DNA of 64,000 nucleotides from Opitutaceae bacterium (GCA_028688225.1 JAQTYQ010000015.1:26219-90218); one strand, 5' to 3'. Positions 28,356 to 36,635 are shown, counted from the first letter of the stretch. Program-made: numbers and translations. The notes: a model not told the origin generated them from the sequence alone.

Positions 28356-29279
28356 ATGTTCATGATGACGGACTCAGGTGAAACGCCCGCCCGCCGCAGT
28401 CGCGTGATCGTCGAGCAACTCGCCCGCTCGGAAATCTACCGCGATTATGAGCGCGCATTTCAGGAAACCACCGGTCTGCCGCTGAACCTGCGGCCCATCG
28501 AGTCCTTCAACCTGCCTCATCAGGACCGTCCGTACGAAAATCCGTTCTGCGCGCTGATGGGCGCCACCAACCAGTCCTGCGCAGCCTGCCTGCAGCTCCA
28601 GCGCCAGGTGGAGGACGCGGCCGGCCTGGAACCGCAGACGCTCAAGTGCTTTGCCGGCCTGTGTGATTCCGCGGTGCCCATCCGCGTCGGGGAGGACTTG
28701 ATCGCCTTTCTGCAGACCGGCCAGATCCTGCTGCACAAGCCCGGCCGGCGGGAGTTCTCCCAGGTCGCGCGACAGCTGCTCAAGTGGGGGACGGAGGTCG
28801 ATCTGAAGCGGGTGGAGGAGGCGTATTTCCAGACGCGGGTGCTCTCCAGGCTCCAATACGAGTCGATCCTCCGCCTGCTCGCCATCTTTGCCCAGCATCT
28901 GGCCTCGCTCAGCAATCAGCTCATCGTGCAGGAGGAGAAGGCCGAGTCGCCGCAGATCACCCGGGCCAAGGTGTTCATCAGCGAGCACCAGGGTGACGAC
29001 CTGACCCTCAACGAGGTCGCCCAGGCGGTCAACATGAGCGCGTTCTATTTCTGCAAGATGTTCCGGCAGGCGACGGGACTGACTTTCACGGATTATCTCG
29101 CGCGGATCCGGGTGGAGAAGGTGAAGAACCTGCTCCTCAATCCGCACAAGCGCATCAGCGAGGTGGCCTTTGCCGCGGGCTTCCAGTCGCTCTCGCAGTT
29201 CAACCGCGTCTTCCGCAAGGTCGCCGGCGAGCCGCCCACGGCCTACCGGGACCGGGTGCAGCGGACGGTGGCGGCCTGA
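28356..29279 (+). CDS. AraC-type regulator with a PocR sensory domain
   Basis: The 307-residue product starts at ATG 28356, about 11 bases after a GAGG; ATGs at 28320, 28362 and 28365 are also in frame. Residues about 20-190 form a PocR-like domain with its cysteine clusters (NPFCALMGATNQSCAACLQ, then CFAGLCDSAVPI). Residues about 205-305 carry two AraC helix-turn-helices (LTLNEVAQAVNMSAFYFCKMF, then ISEVAFAAGFQSLSQFNRVF). PocR domains sense small molecules such as diols. Its position ahead of the cbb3 oxidase genes suggests control of respiration, but this is inference. Confidence 0.88.
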   Translation: MFMMTDSGETPARRSRVIVEQLARSEIYRDYERAFQETTGLPLNLRPIESFNLPHQDRPYENPFCALMGATNQSCAACLQLQRQVEDAAGLEPQTLKCFAGLCDSAVPIRVGEDLIAFLQTGQILLHKPGRREFSQVARQLLKWGTEVDLKRVEEAYFQTRVLSRLQYESILRLLAIFAQHLASLSNQLIVQEEKAESPQITRAKVFISEHQGDDLTLNEVAQAVNMSAFYFCKMFRQATGLTFTDYLARIRVEKVKNLLLNPHKRISEVAFAAGFQSLSQFNRVFRKVAGEPPTAYRDRVQRTVAA

Positions 29280-29291
29280 GCCGGCGCCGGA

Positions 29292-29819
29292 TCACCGGAT
29301 CCGGGCTCCCGCCGGTTGCGGCCGCAGGCGCGCCATCCGCGGCGGGCCGCGACGCCGCCCGGCCACGATGCCGGCGCGGGACCGGCGGCAGTTGGCGCGG
29401 CACAGGTCGCAGAAGTTCTGCAGCTCGTGCTGGGCCAGGTAGTGGAAGGTGAGCTTCACCTCGGAGAGGATCCGCTCCTGCTCCGCCGCCGGCATGACGG
29501 GCGCGGCGGGCAGCGATTTTTCCGCGATGGCCAGGAGGGCCTGTTCGCCCGAGAGGTAATAAAACAGGAACGGGTTGCGGCCGCAGGGGCAGGTCTTTTT
29601 CAACGATCCGCAAAGCAGGGGATAGCGCGCGAGCCAGCGCCGCGGGGTCGCGGAGGTGACGGCCGTGAAGAACGCATCCAGCGTCCGGTCCATCATGAAC
29701 ACCAGCGTGTCCGGATTGCCGAGCGGCGAAGCCGGAGGCGCGGAACGCAGCAGCACTTCCCAGCAGGTCTTGATCATGGGTCGCAGTTCCGCCAGCGACT
29801 GAAGGAAGCGCCGTTTCAC
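29292..29819 (-). CDS. Cysteine-rich hypothetical protein
   Basis: The frame is open upstream, but the protein-like part starts at a GTG (29819), giving 175 residues. It is mostly helical (FLQSLAELRPMIKTCWEVLL, then TLDAFFTAVTSA), with cysteine clusters LLCGSLKKTCPCGRN in the middle and NFCDLCRANC near the end that could bind zinc or an iron-sulfur cluster. The tail is Arg/Gly-rich. I recognise no family. It is divergent from the HPF-like gene and convergent with the PocR regulator, next to the cbb3 genes, so a redox-related role is possible but unproven. Confidence 0.55.
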   Translation of the reverse strand: MKRRFLQSLAELRPMIKTCWEVLLRSAPPASPLGNPDTLVFMMDRTLDAFFTAVTSATPRRWLARYPLLCGSLKKTCPCGRNPFLFYYLSGEQALLAIAEKSLPAAPVMPAAEQERILSEVKLTFHYLAQHELQNFCDLCRANCRRSRAGIVAGRRRGPPRMARLRPQPAGARIR

Positions 29820-29997
29820 GGGCGCCACTATGCCACACGCCCCCGCGGGTCGCTCTGCATGGCTTGCCGAAGCTTGCGCATCCGTTGGCCGGGGGCGCCG
29901 GCCGGGAAGGCGGCGCGGGACCGCAAGATCCGCGCGCATTTCGGCAACCGGTGCGGAGGCGGGCCGTCCCGCAACTCCTACAGTGTCCGGTGGTAGG

Positions 29998-30315
29998 ATG
30001 AGGCCGGAGCTGATTTTCCATACCCGCGGGTTTTCCGCGGGCGGCGATCTGGCCGCCCTGGCCTCGCGCCAGGCGGATGTGCTGCTGCGGCTGGCGCCGG
30101 ACATCATCCGCATCCGGCTGCTGGTCCTCTTTGAGAGAATGCCCAGCGGCGTCGGGGTCTATGCGGCGCGCGGATCCGTGGACGGACCGGGGGCGGACAA
30201 AACCACGGCCGTCGAGGTCGCCCATGATCCCGACGCGGCCATCCTGCGCGTGTGCGCCCGGCTGGGCCGCCAGCTGCCCCCCCGGAAGGGCGGCGCATCC
30301 CCGGCGGCCCCATGA
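29998..30315 (+). CDS. HPF/RaiA-like ribosome-associated protein
   Basis: The ATG at 29998 gives 105 residues with the beta-alpha-beta pattern of the S30EA/HPF fold: ELIFHTRGFSAGGDLAALASRQADVLLRLAPDII, then RLLVLFERM, then VEVAHDPDAAILRVCARLGRQL. HPF proteins bind the ribosome decoding centre during stasis. The match is by pattern only and the characteristic basic residues are sparse, so it may be a diverged member. It begins the rightward run that leads into the cbb3 oxidase genes. Confidence 0.6.
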   Translation: MRPELIFHTRGFSAGGDLAALASRQADVLLRLAPDIIRIRLLVLFERMPSGVGVYAARGSVDGPGADKTTAVEVAHDPDAAILRVCARLGRQLPPRKGGASPAAP

Positions 30316-30489
30316 ACAACGGCGCGTCACCGCAAGATCTGCACAGCCGGTTTTGCCGGTTTCGCCTCGTGGAAAGACATCGACGGCGGGGTGAGAGGGC
30401 GCCAAATTCTGAGATGTGTTGTGCAAAAAATGCGGAGTCAGGAGCCGGCTTCTCCGCTACTATCGCGGCTCGCCCAACCTCGTCACACC

Positions 30490-30690
30490 ATGTCCGTCAT
30501 CCCGCTTACCCTCAGCATCAGCCTCTGCCTGGTCTTCACCTTTGTCGTCTTCTTCATCCGCGAGCAGGCGCGGCGCCCGTTCAGCAGCGCCGAGCGCGAG
30601 TCGCTCCTGCCCCTGGCCGAGGAGACGCCCCGGCCCGCCTCCACCGGCGCCCGCCGGCCGGATGGCCCCCGCACCTCGGTCCGCGACTGA
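30490..30690 (+). CDS. CcoS-like small membrane protein
   Basis: This 66-residue protein has one N-terminal transmembrane helix (VIPLTLSISLCLVFTFVVFFI) followed by a polar tail (SAERESLLPLAEETPRP). Size, topology and position immediately before ccoNO fit the cbb3 oxidase maturation protein CcoS, which is needed to insert haem and copper in Rhodobacter, although the short conserved motif of CcoS is not clearly present. Confidence 0.55.
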   Translation: MSVIPLTLSISLCLVFTFVVFFIREQARRPFSSAERESLLPLAEETPRPASTGARRPDGPRTSVRD

Positions 30691-30757
30691 GGTCCTGCTC
30701 CCCGGCTGACCGCCGGCCGCCCAACCGGGCCGGCCGGCTCCGGCCTATCCTCCTCTC

Positions 30758-33061
30758 ATGAGCGACCGCAAGATCACCATCGAGTACAATGACGGGATTG
30801 TCCGCCAGTTTCTGCTGGCCGCGATCCTCTGGGGCGTCGTCGGCATGCTCGCCGGCGTGGTCATCGCCGCGCAGCTGAACTTCTGGCGGCTGAACTTCAA
30901 CCTGTCGTGGCTCACCTTCGGCCGGCTGCGGCCGTTGCACACCAACGCCGCCATTTTCGCCTTCGTCGGCAACATGATGTTCGCCGGCGTCTATTACTCG
31001 ACCCAGCGCCTGGTGAAGGCGCGGCTGGCGAGCGACTTCCTCTCACGGCTGCATTTCTGGGGCTGGCAGGCGATCATTGTCGCCGCGGCCGTCACGCTCC
31101 CGCTCGGGTTGACCCGCGGCAAGGAGTACGCGGAGCTCATCTGGCCCATCAACATCGCCGTCGCCGTGATCTGGGTGGTGTTTGCGGTCAACTTCTTCTG
31201 GACGCTGGCGCGCCGCAACGAGCCCAGCCTCTATGTAGCGATCTGGTTCTACATCGCGACCATCATCACGGTGGCGATGCTCTACATCGTCAACCACCTG
31301 TCGATCCCGACGGGCTGGACGCACAGCTACCCGGTCTTCGGCGGCGTGCAGGATGCGCTGGTGCAGTGGTGGTACGGGCACAACGCCGTGGCGTTCTTCC
31401 TCACCACGCCGATCCTCGGCATCATGTACTACTTCGTGCCGAAGGCGGCGGAGCGTCCGGTCTACAGCTACCGCCTCTCGGTCATCCATTTCTGGTCGCT
31501 GGTCTTCGTCTACATCTGGGCCGGCCCGCACCACCTGCTCAACACCGCCCTGCCGGGCTGGCTGCAGGCGCTCGGCATGACCTTCTCGCTCATGCTCTGG
31601 GCGCCTTCCTGGGGCGGCATGCTCAACGGGCTGCTCACGCTGCGCGGCGCGTGGGACCGCCTCCGCACCGATCCCGTGCTCAAGTTCTTCGCCGCCGGCG
31701 TCACCTTCTACGGCATGGCCACCTTCGAGGGTCCGCTGCTTGCGATCAAGTCGGTCAACGCCCTCGGGCACTATACCGACTGGATCATCGGCCACGTGCA
31801 CGGCGGCACGCTCGGCTGGAACGGCTTCATGGCCGCGGGCATGTTCTACTGGCTGGCACCGCGCCTCTGGAAACGGCCGCTGCACTCGCCGGCGCTCGCC
31901 AACCTCCACTTCTGGCTCGGGCTCACCGGCATCCTGCTCTACGTGTCCGCGATGTGGACGAGCGGTATCAGCCAGGGCCTGATGCTCAACGCCACGACCG
32001 AGGGCGGCACCGTCCTGGCCTACCCGAACTTCCTCGACACGCTCAACACCATCAAGCCGATGATGCTGATGCGCGTCATCGGCGGCGGGCTCTACCTCAC
32101 CGGCTTCCTGCTGCTCGCCTACAACCTCTGGCGCACCATCGCCGGCGCCGAGCCGGTCAACGGCACGATCGAGGTGTATGTCGAGGAGCCGTCCGCGCCG
32201 CTCGGCGTGCGCGGCACGGTGCTCAGCGCGCCCGTGCTTTTCAGCGGGCTCGGCGTGCTCTTCGCCTGCGGGTGGCTGTTCGGCGGCGGCTGGCTCAACC
32301 TCCTCGGCCTTTTCGCCACCATCGCCTGCGTGATCCTCGCCATCGCGCACTACCAGGCCCGCGCGCGCAAATGGGGCGACTGGTACGACCGGCTGCTGGT
32401 CAACTCCGCGCCGTTCACCGTGCTCACCTTCCTGGCCGTGGCCGTCGGCGGCCTCATCCAGATCATTCCCACGGTCACCGTCAACAAGGCCGCCAACGTC
32501 GAGGACCGCCTCGAGGTGCCGTCCACCCCGCTCGAGCTGGCCGGCCGCGACCTCTACGTGCGCGAGGGCTGCTACCTCTGCCATTCCCAGATGATCCGCA
32601 CGCTGGTGCCCGACGTGCTCCGCTACGGCGACTATTCGCGCCTCGGCGAGTCGATTTACGACCATCCGTTCCAGTGGGGCTCGAAGCGCACCGGCCCCGA
32701 CCTCGCCCGCGAGGGGGGCAAGTATCCGCACGCATGGCATTACGATCACATGCTCGATCCGCGCTCCACCTCGGTCGGCTCGATCATGCCCGCCTATCCC
32801 TGGTTGTTCGAGCAGGCCGCCGACGTCGCCGCGCTGAAGCGCAGGATCGACGTCCTCCGCACTCTCGGCGTGCCCTATCCGCCGTGGTCGGTGGCGGAGA
32901 TCACCGCGGCGGCGGAGGCGCAGGCGCAGCAGATCGCCCGCGACCTGCGCGCCCAGCAGCGCCTCGTCGCGCCCGACCGGGAGATCGTGGCCCTGATCGC
33001 CTACCTGCAGAAGCTGGGGCAGTCCGTGCCGGTGCAACCCACCGTGGCGTCCCGCCGTTGA
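30758..33061 (+). CDS. ccoNO: cbb3-type cytochrome c oxidase, fused subunits I and II
   Basis: The 767-residue protein joins CcoN (about 1-480) to CcoO (about 530-767). The CcoN part has about twelve to fourteen helices with the haem and CuB histidines in RLRPLHTNAAIFAF, WWYGHNAVAFFLT, WAGPHHLLNT and IGHVHGGTLGWNG. The CcoO part has a membrane anchor (FTVLTFLAVAVGGLIQIIP) and a haem-c site CYLCHSQ, with distal MPAYPWLF. The enzyme reduces O2 to water with high affinity and pumps protons. Separate ccoN and ccoO genes are the rule in proteobacteria; fusions are known in several other phyla. Confidence 0.96.
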   Translation: MSDRKITIEYNDGIVRQFLLAAILWGVVGMLAGVVIAAQLNFWRLNFNLSWLTFGRLRPLHTNAAIFAFVGNMMFAGVYYSTQRLVKARLASDFLSRLHFWGWQAIIVAAAVTLPLGLTRGKEYAELIWPINIAVAVIWVVFAVNFFWTLARRNEPSLYVAIWFYIATIITVAMLYIVNHLSIPTGWTHSYPVFGGVQDALVQWWYGHNAVAFFLTTPILGIMYYFVPKAAERPVYSYRLSVIHFWSLVFVYIWAGPHHLLNTALPGWLQALGMTFSLMLWAPSWGGMLNGLLTLRGAWDRLRTDPVLKFFAAGVTFYGMATFEGPLLAIKSVNALGHYTDWIIGHVHGGTLGWNGFMAAGMFYWLAPRLWKRPLHSPALANLHFWLGLTGILLYVSAMWTSGISQGLMLNATTEGGTVLAYPNFLDTLNTIKPMMLMRVIGGGLYLTGFLLLAYNLWRTIAGAEPVNGTIEVYVEEPSAPLGVRGTVLSAPVLFSGLGVLFACGWLFGGGWLNLLGLFATIACVILAIAHYQARARKWGDWYDRLLVNSAPFTVLTFLAVAVGGLIQIIPTVTVNKAANVEDRLEVPSTPLELAGRDLYVREGCYLCHSQMIRTLVPDVLRYGDYSRLGESIYDHPFQWGSKRTGPDLAREGGKYPHAWHYDHMLDPRSTSVGSIMPAYPWLFEQAADVAALKRRIDVLRTLGVPYPPWSVAEITAAAEAQAQQIARDLRAQQRLVAPDREIVALIAYLQKLGQSVPVQPTVASRR

Positions 33062-33074
33062 TGCCGCCACGGTC

Positions 33075-33116
33075 CACTTTCACCCTCACTTTCACTTTCA
33101 CCCTCACCCTCACTCT
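33075..33116. repeat. Seven tandem hexamers between ccoNO and ccoQ
   Basis: The tract is CACTTT, CACCCT, CACTTT, CACTTT, CACCCT, CACCCT, CACTCT in perfect 6-base register, a pyrimidine-rich microsatellite ending 5 bases before the ccoQ start codon. It replaces a normal ribosome-binding site and could vary in length. Confidence 0.85.
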
Positions 33117-33121
33117 TCCCG

Positions 33122-33295
33122 ATGTTCCAGCGCATCCAATACGAAGACTGGCAGCTCGTGTTTCCCATCGTCGCGTTCGCCGTCGCCGCGGCGTTCTTCG
33201 TGGTCATGAGCTGGCGCGTCCTGCGCATGAAGCGCCCGCAGGTCGAGCGCCTCGCCCGGATGCCGCTGGAAGCGGAAAACACGAAATCCGAATGA
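33122..33295 (+). CDS. ccoQ: cbb3 oxidase subunit CcoQ
   Basis: This 57-residue protein lies in the normal ccoQ slot between ccoNO and ccoP. It has one transmembrane helix (LVFPIVAFAVAAAFFVVMSW) followed by a basic stretch (RVLRMKRPQVERLARMP), as in CcoQ, which stabilises CcoP association. The last codons (NTKSE) are supplied by the inverted-repeat element that begins at 33281. No Shine-Dalgarno is visible; a pyrimidine hexamer repeat precedes the start. Confidence 0.8.
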   Translation: MFQRIQYEDWQLVFPIVAFAVAAAFFVVMSWRVLRMKRPQVERLARMPLEAENTKSE

Positions 33296-33453
33296 CGAAA
33301 TCCGAAACAAGTCCGCCTGATCCAGGCTCATTGCCGGAAACCGCCAGTCCGGTGCATGCCGGGTCTGGAATTATCGGCCGGCGGCGTCGGCCTGCCATCG
33401 GAGTTGGGGATTTCAGCGTTTGTTTCGGATTTCGATCTTCGAGTTTCGGATTT
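33281..33453. repeat. Inverted-repeat element between ccoQ and ccoP
   Basis: Two copies of CGAAATCCGAA near 33282 and 33296 on the left are mirrored by TTTCGGATTTCG near 33423 and TTTCGGATTT near 33444 on the right. The 110 bases between hold GC-rich sequence with no gene. It fills the space between ccoQ and ccoP and overlaps the ccoQ stop. Confidence 0.7.
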
Positions 33454-33461
33454 ATCGCGCC

Positions 33462-34058
33462 ATGAGTGACCTGTCTTCCCCCGCCACGCCTCCCCCCGGG
33501 GACGCATTCCGCCCTCACAGCTACGACGGCATCCGCGAGTACGACAAACGCCTGCCCAACTGGTGGCTGTGGACGCTCTACCTGACGGTCATCTTCGCGG
33601 CCGTCTACTGGTTCTATTATTTCACGACCGGCATCGGACCCGACGACCGCACCGTCATCGCCCGCGAGTTGGGCCGCATCGAGGCGGCCAAGCTGGCGGC
33701 CACCGGCAGCCTCAGCGACGAGGTGCTCTGGAAGATGAGCCGCACCCCGGGCTTCGTCGAAGCGGGCCGGGCGACCTTCAACGCGAACTGCGCGGTCTGC
33801 CATCTGACCAGCCTGCGCGGCAAGGCGGAGTCTCCGTCCGCCGTGGGCGCCAGCCTGATCGGCACCCGGTGGGTTTACGGAGGCCGGCCGCTCGATCTGA
33901 TCGCCACGGTCACCAAGGGCACCCCGCGCGGCATGCCGCCGTGGGGACCGGTGCTGGGGTCCAAGCGGATCACCGAGGTGGTGGCTTATGTCCTCAGCTA
34001 CCATGAACCGGGCGAACCGGTCGAGATCGTGCCGTCCTCCGCTCCCGGCGTGAAATAG
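33462..34058 (+). CDS. ccoP: cbb3 oxidase subunit III (CcoP), single haem-c type
   Basis: The ATG at 33462 gives 198 residues. The N-terminal signature is YDGIREYDKRLPNWWLWTLYLTVIFAAVYWFYYF, a cytoplasmic segment plus membrane anchor. One haem-c site is visible (NCAVCH) with distal Met in GMPPWGPVL. Proteobacterial CcoP usually has two haem-c domains, so this is the short one-haem form. The protein feeds electrons from cytochrome c to CcoO and CcoN. It stands 24 bases before ccoG. Confidence 0.92.
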   Translation: MSDLSSPATPPPGDAFRPHSYDGIREYDKRLPNWWLWTLYLTVIFAAVYWFYYFTTGIGPDDRTVIARELGRIEAAKLAATGSLSDEVLWKMSRTPGFVEAGRATFNANCAVCHLTSLRGKAESPSAVGASLIGTRWVYGGRPLDLIATVTKGTPRGMPPWGPVLGSKRITEVVAYVLSYHEPGEPVEIVPSSAPGVK

Positions 34059-34081
34059 GCCGCCGGTAAAAATTCTGCCGC

Positions 34082-35665
34082 ATGCCAGGCCAACCTCACC
34101 CGCCGGCGCCCACGCTCGAATCCGTCACGACCATCCGCGCTGACGGTTCCCATTTCATTCTGCATCCCGCCGATTTCCGGGGCCGCTTCCTGCGGGCGCG
34201 GCGGATCGCGGCGGGCGTGCTCATCGCGGTTTACTTGTCGCTGCCGTGGATCAAGGTCGGCGGTTATCCGGCGGTGTTCCTCGACCTGGGCGCCCGCCGC
34301 TTCCATCTCTTCGGCTGGACGCTGGCGGCGCAGGATCTGTGGCTGCTGTTTTTTCTCATCAGCGGCGTGGGTTTTTCGCTGTTTTTCGTCACTGCGCTGC
34401 TGGGCCGGGCCTGGTGCGGCTGGGCCTGCCCGCAGACCGTCTTCCTTGAGCACGTCTACCGTCGCATCGAACGCTGGATCGAGGGCGATGCCATCGCCCG
34501 CCGCGCGCTTGACGTCGCGCCCTGGACTGCGGCCCGGATCCTCCGGCGCGGGGCCAAGCACGCTGCGTTCGCGCTACTGTCGGTCGTCATCGCCCATCTG
34601 TTCCTGGCTTACTTTGTGTCGCTGCCCCGGCTCTGGGGCATGATGGGCGCGGCGCCCTTCGCGCACTGGGGCCTGTTCCTCTTCGTGTTTGGGTTCGCGG
34701 CCGTCCTTTATGGCAACTTCGCCTGGTTCCGGGAGCAGCTCTGCATCGTGCTCTGTCCCTACGGCCGCCTGCAATCGGTGCTGATCGACGACGATTCGCT
34801 CGTCATCGGCTACGATGGCCGGCGCGGCGAGCCGCGCGGAAAACTGCAGCGCCTGGGCGGAATGACGCCGGCGACCGTAGCAGCCGACGTGAGGAGGCTG
34901 ACGCCAGGCGAGCCGGCGGGGGACCGCCTCGTTATCTCGGCGGCTACGGATTCCACCGGCATGGCGGCATCGGGCCTGTCCCATCATAACCTCTCGGCGA
35001 CGGAGGGCGACTGCGTGGACTGTACCCGCTGCGTCGCCGTCTGCCCGACCGGCATCGACATCCGCCAGGGGCTCCAGATCGAGTGCATCGGCTGCGCCGC
35101 ATGCATCGACGCCTGCGACGAGGTCATGGCCCGGCTCGGGCGCCCCGCGGGCCTCGTCCGCTACGATTCCCTCAACGGACTCGCAGGCCGGGCCACCCGC
35201 TGGCTGCGGCCGCGCACCCTGGTCTATTCGGTGCTGCTGCTTGCCGGTGCCGCCGTGGCCGCCGCGGCGCTGGCGACCGTGCGCCCCGCCGCCTTCGGCG
35301 TCACCCGCATGATCGGGGCCGCCTACTTCTACGACGACGCCACCGTCCGCAACCAGTTCCTGGTGCGGCTGGTGAACAAGCGGGACGTGCCCCAGCGCCT
35401 CCTGGTGCGTCTGCGCGGCGCGCCGGCGGAGGTCCGGCAGGGCGGCTTGGAGGCCCCGGTCGAACTCGCCGGCATGGACGAGCAGGTGCTGCCGCTGGTG
35501 GTCGTGGTGCCGCGGAGGCGTTACGACGGACCGTTTGATTTCACGGTGGTCGTGCGGGACGAGGCCGGCACGTTCGAGCTGGCGCGGGAGGTCGAGTTTC
35601 TGGGCCCCGATCCGAAGCTGCTGCGCGAGGATGCTGAGGAGGAGCATGAAAAGCACGACCACTGA
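34082..35665 (+). CDS. ccoG: Cytochrome oxidase accessory protein CcoG with an apparent palindrome-derived insertion
   Basis: The 527-residue membrane ferredoxin-like protein has an N-terminal membrane part (GRAWCGWACPQTVFLE, LCIVLCPYGRLQ), a 2[4Fe-4S] domain (GDCVDCTRCVAVCPTGIDI, then CIGCAACIDACDE) and a C-terminal Ig-like domain (FLVRLVNKRDVPQRL). CcoG/RdxA reduces copper for the oxidase in Rhodobacter. Homologues as I recall them run almost directly from RGEPRGK to GDC; here about 45 extra residues stand between, and the core of that DNA (34877-34947) is a GTAG-headed paired palindrome kept in frame. Confidence 0.93.
   Translation: MPGQPHPPAPTLESVTTIRADGSHFILHPADFRGRFLRARRIAAGVLIAVYLSLPWIKVGGYPAVFLDLGARRFHLFGWTLAAQDLWLLFFLISGVGFSLFFVTALLGRAWCGWACPQTVFLEHVYRRIERWIEGDAIARRALDVAPWTAARILRRGAKHAAFALLSVVIAHLFLAYFVSLPRLWGMMGAAPFAHWGLFLFVFGFAAVLYGNFAWFREQLCIVLCPYGRLQSVLIDDDSLVIGYDGRRGEPRGKLQRLGGMTPATVAADVRRLTPGEPAGDRLVISAATDSTGMAASGLSHHNLSATEGDCVDCTRCVAVCPTGIDIRQGLQIECIGCAACIDACDEVMARLGRPAGLVRYDSLNGLAGRATRWLRPRTLVYSVLLLAGAAVAAAALATVRPAAFGVTRMIGAAYFYDDATVRNQFLVRLVNKRDVPQRLLVRLRGAPAEVRQGGLEAPVELAGMDEQVLPLVVVVPRRRYDGPFDFTVVVRDEAGTFELAREVEFLGPDPKLLREDAEEEHEKHDH
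34877..34947 (+). repeat. Family A paired palindrome inside ccoG
   Basis: The left arm GTAGCAGCCGACGTGAGG (34877 on) has hairpin CAGCC...GGCTG. The right arm ends CGGCGGCTAC at 34947 and, reversed, reads GTAGCCGCCGAGATAACGAG. The arms match each other and closely match those at 37698-37769 in ccoI. The insertion is translated as VAADVRRL ... RLVISAAT without a stop. Confidence 0.85.
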
Positions 35666-35837
35666 CCGGCCGGCCGGCGGGCCCGCCCCGGCGCCGGGCC
35701 GATCCGGGAACCAGTTGCTCTGGATCGCGGCCGGCGTCTTCGTCGTGCTGCTCGCCGCCTGGACCGTGCTGTTCATCATTGCCCACCGGCATCCAGTGGC
35801 GCCCGTGCCGTTGACGGCGGGAGGTGGTGCGCGTTGA
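35646..35837 (+). CDS. Small membrane protein in the ccoH position
   Basis: A strong GAGGAGG precedes ATG 35646, which lies inside the end of ccoG, giving 63 residues. There is one transmembrane helix (NQLLWIAAGVFVVLLAAWTVLFIIA) and short Pro/Gly-rich flanks. CcoH/FixH normally follows ccoG and has the same N-terminal helix but about 100 more residues, so this is a stub or a different small subunit. Confidence 0.6.
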   Translation: MKSTTTDRPAGGPAPAPGRSGNQLLWIAAGVFVVLLAAWTVLFIIAHRHPVAPVPLTAGGGAR

Positions 35838-35856
35838 CTTGGGCGTGATAATGAAA

Positions 35857-35905
35857 ACGCGACGTCCTCATCGCATGGGTGGCGACGAGGGCGCCGCCGA
35901 TCCAC
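35857..35905. repeat. Family B paired palindrome upstream of the TauE/SafE-type gene
   Basis: The left unit is AACGCGACGTCCTCATCGC. The right unit on the minus strand is TGGATCGGCGGCGCCCTCG plus TCGCC. The same asymmetric pairing occurs at 407, 39428 and (inverted) 63740. It ends 15 bases before the start codon at 35921. Confidence 0.65.
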
Positions 35906-35920
35906 CAACCTGAAGGCCCC

Positions 35921-36634
35921 ATGCACTCCGAACTCATGAGCATCAACAGCGCCGCGACGGCCCTGGTGGCCGGCTTGGTCACCAGCCTGCACTGCCTGGG
36001 CATGTGCGGTCCGCTGGCGTGTGCCATCGTTCCGCTCCGCGGCCCGGCCGGTCAGCCGGGCGCCGACGCGCAGATCGTGAGCACCGTCTACCACCTCGCC
36101 CGCCTGGCCGGCTATGCCGCGCTGGGCGCGCTTTTCGGCGCCCTGGGCCGGCTGCCAATGATCTGGCTGGACGGCGGCGTGGTGCGCCATCTGCCGTGGC
36201 TGCTGGTGGCTTTTTTCGTCGTCGTGGCGTTCCGGTGGGACCGCCACCTGCCGCGCGTGCCGCTCCTCGGGAACATCTACCTGCGGGTGCACGGCTGGGG
36301 CCGCGCCCGTTCGCCCCTCGCCGCGGCCGCCGCGTTGGGCCTGGCCACACCGCTGCTGCCGTGCGGCCCCCTCTACCTGGTCGTGGCGCTCGCGATGCTG
36401 GGTGGGTCGGCGCTGCGCGGCGTGGAATTCATGCTCGCGTTCGGCCTCGGCACGGTGCCGCTGCTCTGGCTCCTGCAGACCAACTTTCACTGGATCCGCC
36501 TGAAGCTGCCGCCGGTGTGGATCGCCCGGGTGCAGACCGGCCTGGCGCTGGCGGCGGCCGTCGTCATCGCCTGGCGCCTGCGCGGCACGCTCGGCCTCCC
36601 CGGGCCGGGGCTCGATCACTTCGTCTGTCACTGA
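35921..36634 (+). CDS. Sulfite exporter TauE/SafE-family (DsbD-like) membrane protein
   Basis: The ATG at 35921 gives 237 residues with about six transmembrane helices. The conserved cysteine motifs of this DsbD_2-type family are present: TSLHCLGMCGPLA near residue 25 and GLATPLLPCGPLY near 150. Members adjacent to ccoG/ccoI are thought to help copper or thiol delivery to cbb3 oxidase, similar to CcdA-like proteins. ccoI begins 1 base after its stop, so the two are translationally close. Confidence 0.85.
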   Translation: MHSELMSINSAATALVAGLVTSLHCLGMCGPLACAIVPLRGPAGQPGADAQIVSTVYHLARLAGYAALGALFGALGRLPMIWLDGGVVRHLPWLLVAFFVVVAFRWDRHLPRVPLLGNIYLRVHGWGRARSPLAAAAALGLATPLLPCGPLYLVVALAMLGGSALRGVEFMLAFGLGTVPLLWLLQTNFHWIRLKLPPVWIARVQTGLALAAAVVIAWRLRGTLGLPGPGLDHFVCH

Positions 36635-36635
36635 G

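Noticed and set aside
31043..33070. Long minus-strand frame opposite ccoNO
   Set aside because: Shadow of the conserved oxidase gene, with no recognisable family.
35646..35837. Calling the small protein ccoH
   Set aside because: Only the membrane helix fits; the periplasmic FixH domain is missing.
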